DNA of 64,000 nucleotides from Bacteroidota bacterium (lineage in GTDB: Bacteria > Bacteroidota > Bacteroidia > Flavobacteriales_D > Crocinitomicaceae). Below, in pieces: positions 56,104 through 64,000 of this stretch. The position numbers and the translations under genes were made by a program. Every line of letters begins with the position of its first letter. Position 1 is the stretch's first letter. The notes under the pieces are model-generated. The model was not told the origin of the DNA, searched no databases, and saw only the letters and a list, made by a program, of their open reading frames with translations. Location: assembly GCA_030148165.1 (NCBI GenBank), contig JASBTZ010000003.1, forward strand, positions 372,001 to 436,000. Reading direction: 5' to 3'.

Positions 56104-56928
56104 ATGATGTTCAATAAAGCAATCTACGTAGTACCATTTGATTTTACGCCGGTATCGGAATCAGCGCTTAAACTTGCGCTAGATATGGCGAAGGCAAATG
56201 ACGGCTATGTATACCTTTTCCATGTAGTTGGAAATAAATCTGAAAAAAGAGAAGCACGAGGTAATTTTCAAAATTCATTAAGTCTTCTAAGTGAAGAAGA
56301 TAGAGCACTTACAACTTATAAAGTGATTGTAGGCGATCTCTATGAAGACATTGGAAAAGTTGGAGACGTGCTAAAGGCCAACATGATTATCATGGGAACG
56401 CATGGTGCAAAGGGAATGCAAAAGATATTTGGTAGTCGAGCCGTCAAAATGATCGATAATGCTGTCGTTCCGATATTGATAACACAAGGAAAAAAAGAGT
56501 TGGAGAAGATAAAGAACATCGTTATGCCATTCAGCTTTAAGAAGGATAGTATTAAGATCGCCACTTTTGCCGCAAGAATGGCAAAGAAATTTAATGCTAA
56601 AATTCACCTCGTAGCTTATCATGATAAAGACGAATGGCTGGAAGGACAGGTTAGAACAAATCAAATCGTTGTGAACCGACATTTCAATGAAGAAAATGTT
56701 GAACACGAGATTATAAACCTGAAGCAAGAGGAATCATACGAAAAAGAACTTCTTGATTATTGCCATGCAGTGGATGCTGATATTATTGCGGCAGCTTATT
56801 ACAAGGAAGGATTCCTTAATCCAAGCACATTTATACAGCACATGATTGAAAACGAATATCAGATTCCACTATTGACGGTAAACACAGAGGAATTATCTGT
56901 AGTAACTGGAAATGCGGTAGTTTATTAA
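56104..56928 (+). CDS. Universal stress protein, two UspA domains
   Basis: A 274-aa cytoplasmic protein with two Usp folds (about 1-140 and 140-274). The first has a complete ATP-binding motif, GTHGAKGMQKIFGSRA, followed by VVPILITQ. The second lacks the glycine motif (YYKEGFLNPSTF), so only the first half should bind ATP. Family proteins help survive starvation and oxidative stress by an unclear mechanism. It is co-transcribed with the peroxidase gene 11 nt upstream and convergent with the MORN-like gene. Confidence 0.88.
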   Translation: MMFNKAIYVVPFDFTPVSESALKLALDMAKANDGYVYLFHVVGNKSEKREARGNFQNSLSLLSEEDRALTTYKVIVGDLYEDIGKVGDVLKANMIIMGTHGAKGMQKIFGSRAVKMIDNAVVPILITQGKKELEKIKNIVMPFSFKKDSIKIATFAARMAKKFNAKIHLVAYHDKDEWLEGQVRTNQIVVNRHFNEENVEHEIINLKQEESYEKELLDYCHAVDADIIAAAYYKEGFLNPSTFIQHMIENEYQIPLLTVNTEELSVVTGNAVVY

Positions 56929-56944
56929 GGATTTCTGACGAATT

Positions 56945-57424
56945 CTAGTACTCGTCTATTCTTCTGGCAACCTCATCACTGACCTGGTCGTAATCGACGG
57001 TTTCGATCAAATTTCCATATGGATCTTTAAAAGTCCATACACCTGAGCGCAAGAAGTCTTTAACCTGACCTTGAGCGCGTATGAATCCGTTATCGTGATA
57101 TTCAATGTAATCACCATTGGCTACCCCGTCAACATATAGGAATTGTTTTTTCAAGTTACCGTTCATGTAATAGGAACGGTAAATACCTGATCTTTTCCCG
57201 CCATCGTATTTCACAATACTTTCTTTCTGACCTGAACTGTAATAGGTGGTGAATTTTCCTTTTCGTTCACCATTCTTGTATTTTCCTTTGATTCGTATCT
57301 CTCCGCTGGAATAGTTAGTAACACATTTTCCCTTTGCTCCCTCCGGTGGGTTTTCACAATCAATTTGCGCTGAAAGTGAGAACGGTAATAAGAATACTGC
57401 GATTTTTAAAAGTTGCATGCTCAT
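56945..57424 (-). CDS. MORN-like repeat protein (YwqK-type), exported
   Basis: A 159-aa protein with a signal peptide ending LSAQ (residue 19). Five to six MORN-variant repeats follow (IRIKGKYKNGERKGKFTTYY, YSSGQKESIVKYDGGKRSG, and so on), each with a YxxG turn. The same repeats are often annotated as a YwqK toxin-antitoxin antitoxin, but no toxin gene is adjacent and the protein is exported, so that label is not supported. It is probably a beta-sheet binding protein of the envelope. Divergent from the M1 aminopeptidase gene. Confidence 0.75.
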   Translation of the reverse strand: MSMQLLKIAVFLLPFSLSAQIDCENPPEGAKGKCVTNYSSGEIRIKGKYKNGERKGKFTTYYSSGQKESIVKYDGGKRSGIYRSYYMNGNLKKQFLYVDGVANGDYIEYHDNGFIRAQGQVKDFLRSGVWTFKDPYGNLIETVDYDQVSDEVARRIDEY

Positions 57425-57509
57425 TTTTGATTAGTACACTAAGATACAATTTACATTTTTGAAAAAAAAGATAATTCACCAACTGAAAATTATTCTTATT
57501 ATAGACAAT

Positions 57510-59084
57510 ATGAAGTATTTACTTTTCGCCTTTAGTACTCTGCTTGGATCTTCCCTGCTCTCGCAGCAAAATTCCGTTGATGTCATCCGCTACGATGTGG
57601 ATTTATTACTGACCGATTCCAATGATATTGTTTTCGTCGATGAGCAAATAAAACTGATCGTACGAAACAATCCCGTGCAGCTTGACCTCTATAATGTTGA
57701 TGCCGATGGATTCGGAATGATTATCGACAACACACACGGTGTAAAAGTAAATGGTAAACAATGCCGATTTTCTCATAAGGATGAAGTTTTATCCTTGTTT
57801 GATTCCTTTAACAAGGGAGATACCTTAACAATAAGATTATTCTACAGTGGAATACCTAAGACAGGCCTGATCATCAGCGAAAACAAATTTGGCGACCGAA
57901 CTTTTTTTGGAGATAACTGGCCAAATAGAGCCCACCATTGGATTACATGTAACGATCATCCATCCGACAAGGCATTCATAGCCTTTTCAGTTAATGCCCC
58001 GACTCATTACGATTGCGTTGCAACCGGGAATTTTATCGGTAGATCACTACACAGTCCAAGCACAGAGTATTCTTTTGAATCTGAGCATCTTCTTCCTACC
58101 AAAGTTATGGTCATTGGACTAGCTCATTTCGCCAAACAAAAAGTCGCTTATGAATTTCCGGTTGAAAATTGGGTTTACGAACAGGATTCAGCCGTAGCCA
58201 TGTCAGATCTTTCACCGACGAAAGACATACTGGATTTCTACATTAAAAATATAGGCCCCTACCCTTTCGAGAAACTGATCAATGTACAATCGACCACACA
58301 GTTCGGGGGTATGGAAAATGCCGGAAACATATTCTATGATGAAAACGCCTATAACGGCAAAGGTGAGATGGAATCACTGATTGCACATGAAATAGCTCAT
58401 CAGTGGTTCGGTAATTCGGCGAGTGAATCAGATTGGCAACACCTGTGGCTTTCGGAAGGATTTGCTACTTACTTTACCGATCTGTATTTTCTGCACCAGT
58501 ATGGCGGTGAAGCTATGAAAGAAAGATTGATCGGCGAACGAGAGCGTGTGATCAAATTCAGCAAGCTTTACAAGCATGCTGTCATTGATACGAATTACCG
58601 TACTTTAATGGACTTATTGAATCCTAATTCATATCAAAAAGGTGCTTGGATCCTTCATATGTTGAGAATTAAACTGGGAGATGAAGTTTTCTGGAAAGGA
58701 ATTCGAAAGTACTACGAAACCTATGCATATTCCAATGCCAGCTCAGATGATTTCATCCATATCATGGAGTCGGAAAGCGAACAGGAACTATCTGATTTCT
58801 TTGATCAATGGCTTGCGTTAGCAGGGCAACCTCAAATATGTGTAGAATTGGACAAGAAGAAATCGAACAATACGATTCGCATTTGTCAACAACAAAAGGA
58901 ATTATTTAAATTTCCACTTGAGATAGAAATTGAATTTGAGGACGGGTCGAAGAAGCTACATTACTTCAACGTCCTGGAACACGATCAGAAATTCGAATTA
59001 GAAAACACTGTAAAGATCAAAGGCTACACCATTGATCCCCGTGTTCATCTCTTATATGAAGAAACAAAAAAAGCCCCGAAATAA
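57510..59084 (+). CDS. Exported M1 family zinc aminopeptidase
   Basis: A 524-aa protein from ATG 57510. The upstream TTG start would add 17 residues before the signal peptide, which ends SLLSQQ. M1 signatures: GGMENAG (the GxMEN exopeptidase motif) and HEIAHQWFG with zinc ligands His293 and His297 and catalytic Glu294. The third ligand Glu316 in WLSEGFATYF lies exactly 18 residues after His297. The catalytic domain is followed by a short beta tail and no T9SS sorting domain, so it should stay in the periplasm and trim peptides there. A dual terminator overlaps its stop codon. Confidence 0.9.
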   Translation: MKYLLFAFSTLLGSSLLSQQNSVDVIRYDVDLLLTDSNDIVFVDEQIKLIVRNNPVQLDLYNVDADGFGMIIDNTHGVKVNGKQCRFSHKDEVLSLFDSFNKGDTLTIRLFYSGIPKTGLIISENKFGDRTFFGDNWPNRAHHWITCNDHPSDKAFIAFSVNAPTHYDCVATGNFIGRSLHSPSTEYSFESEHLLPTKVMVIGLAHFAKQKVAYEFPVENWVYEQDSAVAMSDLSPTKDILDFYIKNIGPYPFEKLINVQSTTQFGGMENAGNIFYDENAYNGKGEMESLIAHEIAHQWFGNSASESDWQHLWLSEGFATYFTDLYFLHQYGGEAMKERLIGERERVIKFSKLYKHAVIDTNYRTLMDLLNPNSYQKGAWILHMLRIKLGDEVFWKGIRKYYETYAYSNASSDDFIHIMESESEQELSDFFDQWLALAGQPQICVELDKKKSNNTIRICQQQKELFKFPLEIEIEFEDGSKKLHYFNVLEHDQKFELENTVKIKGYTIDPRVHLLYEETKKAPK

Positions 59085-59095
59085 CGGAGCTTTTT
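59069..59095. terminator. Bidirectional terminator between convergent genes
   Basis: aaagccccg / cggagcttttt with A-run and T-run on the two sides. The M1 stop codon TAA lies in the loop. It also serves the leftward 59112 gene. Confidence 0.8.
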
Positions 59096-59111
59096 ATTGT
59101 CAACCAATGTG

Positions 59112-61217
59112 TTATAGTGAAAGAACCTTAAATTCAGTTCGTCTGTTCTCCTGGTGCTGTACATCACTACACTTCACTCCGTTCGAACAACCATTCACTA
59201 ACTGTGTTTCACCATATCCTGCCCATTCTAATCTTCCTGCTGCGATTCCATGTGCGGTCAAATAGTCAACAACCGCCTTTGCACGTCGCTCCGATAGGTC
59301 CTGGTTATAGCTATCAGAACCTCTTGAATCCGTGTGTCCACCCAGCTCAATTTTCAATGTTGGCACTTCGTTCATTAGCAGGATCAGACGATTTAACTCA
59401 ACCGTTGACTCCGGTCTAAGTGTCGCTTTATCAAGATCGAAGAATATGTTTCGAAGAACGATTTTAGACCCAACAGACAGTTTCTTAAGCTCAATATTCT
59501 TTTCTACTTCCTGGAAAGCAGCTGTTGCCGGAATATCAAAGTTCTCAGAGTGGAATAAATATCCCTCCTTTTTAACCGCTATACCGTAATTCTTTCCTGC
59601 CGGAAGCGATACAAGATACTTTCCTGTCTTACTATTTGACATGAAGGTTGCGATCACTTCGTTAGCTGAATTATCAACAATTTCGATCTCTGCTTCCAGT
59701 TTTTCATGAGTCAGATAATCCGAAATAACACCTTTCAAAATCGTTAGTTGTGCTTCCTTAACCTCAATCTCCGGAGCTACCACTGTCTCTTTCTGAGGTG
59801 CAGCTACACTAGCAAGCAGAATATCTTCATTATTGAGTATCATTGGTTTCTCTGGTCCGAGGAATGTAATCATGTAAAGATCTCTTAACCCTTTAGAGTC
59901 TTTCATGTTCGATGTGTAATACCCATGCTTACCACTTGCAGAAATAACAAAGAACACATCGTTGTCAGCAGTATTAACCGGATAACCTATGTTCATCGGT
60001 TCACTCCATTTGTTCATGTTTCCGTCATATACCGACTTAAAAATATCATATCCCCCCATGGAGGTATGTCCTTCAGAACTAAAGTAAAGCGTTTTGCCAT
60101 CCGGGTGCATATAAACACCTTCTTCGTTAAATTTAGTATTGATCGTCTCTCCCAGGTTTTCAGGTTTTCCCCATTTACCTTTCTCATCCTTTCGAGAAAC
60201 ATAAATATCGTGTTCACCAAATCCTCCCGGTTTATCCGAAACAAAATAAAGCGTTCTTCCATCCGGTGCATAGCACGCTGACGACTCGTGGAAATCCGTG
60301 TTGATATTTTTTCCGAGATCCTCCGGCTTTGACCAAACGTCTCCCGTAAGTACACATTCGTATAGATCTCCTCCATTCTTCTTTCCTAAATACACGATAA
60401 AACGCTGACCATCTGCAGATATCGCAGAGACAGCATCGTGATCTTTTGAGTTTACGGGCTCACCCAGGTTTTCAGCAAGACCCCATTCACCGTCTTCACC
60501 TCGATACGAGATATACAAATCCTCGAAATGCTCATTGAGACCCGGATCAATTTTGCCTCCGGTTGAATTTGGTCGTCTGGCAGTAAACACAATCACACTT
60601 TCATCTGCAGAAATAACTGCTCCGTATTCATTGTATTTCGTGTTGATGTTATCACCCAGGTTATCAATAAACACCCGAATTGGTTTGTCAGCAAGCTCTT
60701 TACCATTATAACACTGATTCACACGCATCGTCATTTCATCTGACAAGCCTTGTATATCAAACATTGGATCTTTCTTGATCCTTGGATCATTCTGAATAGC
60801 TTGTTGATACTTCGTATAGCATCGAATTGCATCATCCCATTTCATTGCCAGATGGTTAGCCTGACCCAGATAATAGTAGAAATCGGTGGCGATTTGTGGG
60901 TTCATCTTCTCCACACTTTTCAATACGTCCAATGCTTTTGATTTGTACACTGAACTCAGGTAACATTTACCCAATTTATAGTTCAACTCTGAACTGTTGG
61001 GGTTGAATGCATAGGCTTTTTCGTAGTAAGGAAGCGCTTCTTTATAAAATTGGAATCCTTGCTCGTATAGTTTATCTCCTTCTTTAATGTTATCCTTCGC
61101 TTCTTTTAACCCGTCTTTATCATTTGGAAAATAGTCTTTCTCAAAAGGTGTATCCTGTTGTGCTAAAGCAGCTGTACACAGGATCAAACTAAGTATTAAT
61201 GTTATTTTTTTCATCAT
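59112..61217 (-). CDS. PorE-like OmpA family protein (TPR, PD40 propeller, CRD, OmpA)
   Basis: A 701-aa protein with a signal peptide ending AALAQ (residue 19) and no lipobox. Order: TPR helices (about 30-170), a PD40/WD40-like propeller with blades such as DGRTLYFVSDKPGGFGEHDI and DGKTLYFSSEG (about 190-450), a carboxypeptidase-regulatory-like domain (about 490-570), and a C-terminal OmpA peptidoglycan-binding domain (GGHTDSRGSDSYNQDLSERR). This order equals that of PorE of the type 9 secretion system, but Bacteroidota carry several such paralogues, so the exact role is open. It should tie an outer-membrane complex to peptidoglycan. A TPR gene lies 15 nt upstream in the same operon. Confidence 0.83.
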   Translation of the reverse strand: MMKKITLILSLILCTAALAQQDTPFEKDYFPNDKDGLKEAKDNIKEGDKLYEQGFQFYKEALPYYEKAYAFNPNSSELNYKLGKCYLSSVYKSKALDVLKSVEKMNPQIATDFYYYLGQANHLAMKWDDAIRCYTKYQQAIQNDPRIKKDPMFDIQGLSDEMTMRVNQCYNGKELADKPIRVFIDNLGDNINTKYNEYGAVISADESVIVFTARRPNSTGGKIDPGLNEHFEDLYISYRGEDGEWGLAENLGEPVNSKDHDAVSAISADGQRFIVYLGKKNGGDLYECVLTGDVWSKPEDLGKNINTDFHESSACYAPDGRTLYFVSDKPGGFGEHDIYVSRKDEKGKWGKPENLGETINTKFNEEGVYMHPDGKTLYFSSEGHTSMGGYDIFKSVYDGNMNKWSEPMNIGYPVNTADNDVFFVISASGKHGYYTSNMKDSKGLRDLYMITFLGPEKPMILNNEDILLASVAAPQKETVVAPEIEVKEAQLTILKGVISDYLTHEKLEAEIEIVDNSANEVIATFMSNSKTGKYLVSLPAGKNYGIAVKKEGYLFHSENFDIPATAAFQEVEKNIELKKLSVGSKIVLRNIFFDLDKATLRPESTVELNRLILLMNEVPTLKIELGGHTDSRGSDSYNQDLSERRAKAVVDYLTAHGIAAGRLEWAGYGETQLVNGCSNGVKCSDVQHQENRRTEFKVLSL

Positions 61218-61232
61218 TTCAGTTTCTTAATA

Positions 61233-62288
61233 TTATTTACAATCACCTATGTATTGCGCGGCACTTTGTGCTCCCAATTCAATCGCTTTTTTCCAATCGC
61301 TACAAGCTCCATCATCATCTCGCAAAAGTTCTTTTGCGTTCGCTCGATTCAGGTATGCATAACCGTAATTCGGATCCAGCTCAATTGCCTTCGAGCAATC
61401 TTTAATACAGCCTTCGTAGTCCTCTAGTTTGAACTTTGCTGCTGCTCTGTTGTTGTATGCGTACGCATAGTCGTCCTTCACCTCTATTGCTTTCGTGAAA
61501 TCCATAAGCGCTCCCTGATAATCACCGTCATCATATTTAGCGCTTCCGCGATTGTTATAGGCCATGTAATCTTTATTATCGATACTTAATGCTTTTGAAT
61601 ACTCCTTGATCGCACCTTGGTAATCACCCTTTTTTCGTAAGACACTTCCCATATTCGTATAAGTGAATTTCATCTGGTTGTCAATCATGACTGCTCTACC
61701 ATAATCAGCAAGTGCACCGTCGTAATCTTCGAGCATTCGTTTAGCAGATCCCCGATCGTTATAGGCGTAAGCATATGAATTATTAAGATCAATCGCCAGA
61801 CTAAAATCAGCAATAGCACCTTCATAATCTTCCCTGCCAAACTTGATCACACCCCTGTAATAAAAGGCTTTTGCATTTTTTGAATCAGCTGCTATTGCAC
61901 TAGTCAAATCGCCTTCTGCCTTATCATCGCTACCGAGTTCCATATAGCATTTAGCCCTCAGGTAATAAGCATCTTTAGCTTCTTCGGGATTGTTTAAAGC
62001 AACATTTAAATCGCTGATCGCCTCGCTGTATTGCTTTAGTTCCATCTTAGCTGAACCTCTATTCATGTAAGCAAGCGAAAATCCTTCTCTCAGTTTAATA
62101 GCTTCCGAGAAGTCGCTTATTGCCCCTTTAAAGTCTTTCGATTTGAATTTCTGAATCCCACTATTGTACAGCTTATCCGCCTGAACATCTGCTGAGTCGA
62201 GCAGAACTGCCTGCACTGTATCTTGCTGCGCATTTACACCTACTGCTGTACTTATAAGTATTACAGCGGTGAATAAAATCTTTCTCAT
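61233..62288 (-). CDS. Exported TPR repeat protein
   Basis: A 351-aa protein with a signal peptide ending VNAQQ (about residue 21), then eight to nine tandem 34-aa TPR units with the strong pattern AYAYNNRGSAK...DYEGAI.D. They fill residues 30-345 almost without gaps. Each unit closely resembles the next, which is typical of regular TPR solenoids that hold a partner protein. It lies 15 nt upstream of the PorE-like gene, so its partner may be that protein. No catalytic domain. Confidence 0.85.
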   Translation of the reverse strand: MRKILFTAVILISTAVGVNAQQDTVQAVLLDSADVQADKLYNSGIQKFKSKDFKGAISDFSEAIKLREGFSLAYMNRGSAKMELKQYSEAISDLNVALNNPEEAKDAYYLRAKCYMELGSDDKAEGDLTSAIAADSKNAKAFYYRGVIKFGREDYEGAIADFSLAIDLNNSYAYAYNDRGSAKRMLEDYDGALADYGRAVMIDNQMKFTYTNMGSVLRKKGDYQGAIKEYSKALSIDNKDYMAYNNRGSAKYDDGDYQGALMDFTKAIEVKDDYAYAYNNRAAAKFKLEDYEGCIKDCSKAIELDPNYGYAYLNRANAKELLRDDDGACSDWKKAIELGAQSAAQYIGDCK

Positions 62289-62340
62289 TAGGTCTCGATT
62301 TGATTATTGAACATTAAAAATAAATAATTCCTTCTATCAG

Positions 62341-62391
62341 AAAAAGGCATTCGCACTTAACTTATGAAGATCCGAACACAATCAGCCTTTA
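62341..62391 (-). terminator. Possible hairpin terminator of the serine hydrolase gene
   Basis: On the minus strand aaaggc ... gccttttt closes a large loop with an inner ttcg/cgaa pairing and ends in five T. The stem is short, so this is tentative. Confidence 0.4.
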
Positions 62392-62397
62392 TTACAA

Positions 62398-63546
62398 TTA
62401 TTGGTCCAGAAGTAAATAGCTCAATTTAGCTATAAAAGGTCGGGCAATTGTCTCGTATTCGTACTTTCCGTCGTTCACCACATCATTCTGATTGGTATAC
62501 ATGGAAACAGTCAGATAATATCTTTTTTCTCCTGCAACGATATAAGCCGTTTCGGTTGTAAAACCATGAGAGAGCCCCAGCTTTGAATAAACCTGAATGG
62601 AGTCATTAACCTCCTCACCATGAATCGCGTACTTATAGAGGTTGTCGGGGTACTTTTGTTTATCCTGATATTTCTTGACGCCCGTCTCAGAAGGGAACTC
62701 CATTAATATCTCTTCCATAAACCCCCTCTTTATCTCATCAATTTGCCATACCATGGATGGTGAGTACATTCGGTATTCGAAAAAGCGCATCATCATATCG
62801 TGCAGCTCCCTCAAAGGAATTTCGAGGTGATAATTGAAGTCATATGGTCCACTCACAATATTTCCACTGCGATCCTCGTGTCGCGATCCAAACAATCGAG
62901 AATCTTCATACTCATACAATCTTCTAACCGAATCAATATCCAGAACACACTCCGGTTGACTATAGATAGTTGAATCGCTCCGCTTTATATGACAGGCGTT
63001 GGTATGCAGATGACCCTCGAAATCACAACCAGAAAAAGAACGAAAGATCTTTGATTCACTAAAACCTAACTCCCAAAGTCTTTTATTAAGGTGACCGGGT
63101 GTTACAAAATGATACAGCGCATTATAAGCTTTGTTATCACTCACAACAATCATCTCCCTCAACAAGTGTCTGAATGTCAATTTATTTCTTTGCGAATCAT
63201 GAACGAAGTCGCGATTACCACAATGTACGTTTTCTTCAAAAATCAGCCGGTCATCCAGCGAAAGCCCCAATTCAGTCATCTGTTCCAATACAGCAAAAGC
63301 GACGGGTAGCTTAACAACACTCGCGGGGTAATAGTAGCGTTCATCTGATAGATCATAGGTTTCAGCCAGTCCAAGAGAATCAAAAGTGGTATAAATGATC
63401 TGAACCTGATAGATGCTATCGTTGAGTATAGCGGTAACATCTTGGTCAGAATGCAATTTCTTCAGCAGGCTTTCAGAATCTGACTGCCCGTATACCATCA
63501 TGAAAGATGATAGATAAATGCTAGCGCTTATGAGATTTCGTAACAT
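62398..63546 (-). CDS. Class A beta-lactamase-like serine hydrolase
   Basis: A 382-aa protein with a signal peptide ending VYGQ (residue 21). The active-site tetrad resembles class A enzymes: SVVK with Ser76 and Lys79, and SDN at 136-138. In place of the third KTG motif there is LSHGFTTE, where a His replaces the Thr, so true beta-lactamase activity is doubtful. It may be a peptidoglycan or ester hydrolase, or a binding protein. The domain contains a long insertion (about 165-260) not usual in class A enzymes. Its start overlaps the upstream permease by 26 nt. Confidence 0.78.
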   Translation of the reverse strand: MLRNLISASIYLSSFMMVYGQSDSESLLKKLHSDQDVTAILNDSIYQVQIIYTTFDSLGLAETYDLSDERYYYPASVVKLPVAFAVLEQMTELGLSLDDRLIFEENVHCGNRDFVHDSQRNKLTFRHLLREMIVVSDNKAYNALYHFVTPGHLNKRLWELGFSESKIFRSFSGCDFEGHLHTNACHIKRSDSTIYSQPECVLDIDSVRRLYEYEDSRLFGSRHEDRSGNIVSGPYDFNYHLEIPLRELHDMMMRFFEYRMYSPSMVWQIDEIKRGFMEEILMEFPSETGVKKYQDKQKYPDNLYKYAIHGEEVNDSIQVYSKLGLSHGFTTETAYIVAGEKRYYLTVSMYTNQNDVVNDGKYEYETIARPFIAKLSYLLLDQ

Positions 63547-64000
63547 AGTAAATGACTATTGCCGGAACAATCGTTAACAAAAACCATACAATTATAATCG
63601 GCTTCATCTGAACAAAATAAGAGATCATCCAGATGCTAAAGGCAGCAAATACCAGTGGAGTTATAGGATACCCCCATGATTTAACAACAGAATCCGCTTG
63701 ATTTTTTCTTCTTCTAAGAATAAAAACTCCCAGTACTGTTAACAGCGAAAATATGGACAATGTAACACCGATATACTCGATGAGTTCCTGGAAGGACAGA
63801 ACATAGATCATCAGAATGGAGATGAGCATCAAAACATACAATGCCATTTTAGGAGCACCACTAATTGATTGCTTACCTAGCACCTCAAAAAGCTTGTAGT
63901 CCTTACCTATTTCCTGAGCAACTCTAGGCCCTGCAATAAACATCGCGCTTACTCCGGAGATCAATGCGATCGAAAAAATAGCGCTGAAAATCAAGCCAAA
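63521..64000 (-). CDS. APC family amino acid permease, C-terminal part (cut by window end)
   Basis: The reading frame is open to the last base, so the 5' part lies beyond 64000. The visible 159 residues contain about five membrane segments, with the typical APC stretch VSAMFIAGPRVAQEIGKDY and a late RRRKNQADSVVKSWGYPITP loop. It is probably a secondary transporter of amino acids or amines. The stop lies 26 nt inside the following serine hydrolase gene, which suggests translational coupling. Confidence 0.78.
   Translation of the reverse strand, partial: FGLIFSAIFSIALISGVSAMFIAGPRVAQEIGKDYKLFEVLGKQSISGAPKMALYVLMLISILMIYVLSFQELIEYIGVTLSIFSLLTVLGVFILRRRKNQADSVVKSWGYPITPLVFAAFSIWMISYFVQMKPIIIVWFLLTIVPAIVIYYVTKSHKR

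Noticed and set aside
56945-57424. Toxin-antitoxin antitoxin (YwqK label)
   Set aside because: The MORN-like repeats match that name, but the protein has a signal peptide and no toxin gene is adjacent.

Overview
The window looks like chromosomal DNA of a gliding or adhesive Bacteroidota, most likely of the Flavobacteriales. The basis is several T9SS-type C-terminal sorting domains, a giant SprB-repeat adhesin, a PorE-like OmpA protein, TAnnTTTG-type -7 promoter elements, frequent signal peptides ending in AQ or GQ, and the absence of obvious Shine-Dalgarno sequences. No conjugation, phage, insertion-sequence or CRISPR machinery is visible.

Layout. (1) 1-3152: the 3' part of tmRNA (ssrA) with its terminator, then a small block of five unrecognised envelope genes. 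The block is closed by an imperfect copy of the tmRNA 3' end, which suggests a worn genomic islet at the classic ssrA attachment site. (2) 3173-9348: an orphan secreted protein, a two-gene membrane glycosyltransferase operon, a minus-strand small ORF with a structured 3' region, a lipoprotein, and a secreted cytochrome c / copper monooxygenase-like protein. (3) 9644-22995: four large exported caspase-fold (peptidase C14) proteins, two with TPR tails and two with WD40 propellers. The WD40 pair is a tandem duplication that carries a 137-nt perfectly identical tract. (4) 23008-28295: an opposing set of four genes, apparently one operon: an outer-membrane-like protein, a papain-family protease, an M48-like TPR metalloprotease and a thioredoxin-fold protein. 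(5) 28447-32337: a T9SS-secreted M36 metalloprotease with seven tandem repeats. (6) 32535-46539: housekeeping and accessory genes, including a fatty acid desaturase, an AsmA-like protein, a DUF2490 protein, a beta-carbonic anhydrase with a SulP transporter (bicarbonate module), two tandem alpha/beta hydrolases, a 2H phosphoesterase, a PKD protein and a SlyD-type isomerase. (7) 46682-55450: a 2.9-kaa adhesin with 27 SprB-type repeats. (8) 55538-64000: glutathione peroxidase, a double UspA protein, a MORN-like protein, an M1 aminopeptidase, a PorE-like OmpA protein with a TPR partner, a class-A-like serine hydrolase, and a permease that runs off the end.

How the genes work together. Most products are predicted to act outside the cytoplasm. 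The strongest candidate for an undescribed system is region 3-5. It holds four exported caspase-like proteins with protein-interaction scaffolds, next to a convergent operon with papain-like and M48-like proteases and a thioredoxin-fold protein, and then an M36 protease. A proteolytic cascade in the cell envelope is an inference from domain content and proximity only. T9SS cargo (7774, 28447, 43789 and 46682 genes) fits with the PorE-like protein encoded at 59112-61217.

Starts were moved from the longest possible ORF where a downstream ATG gives a better signal peptide or sits just after a promoter (7774, 9644, 23971, 46057, 46682 and 57510 genes). Several genes have only TTG or GTG as a start.
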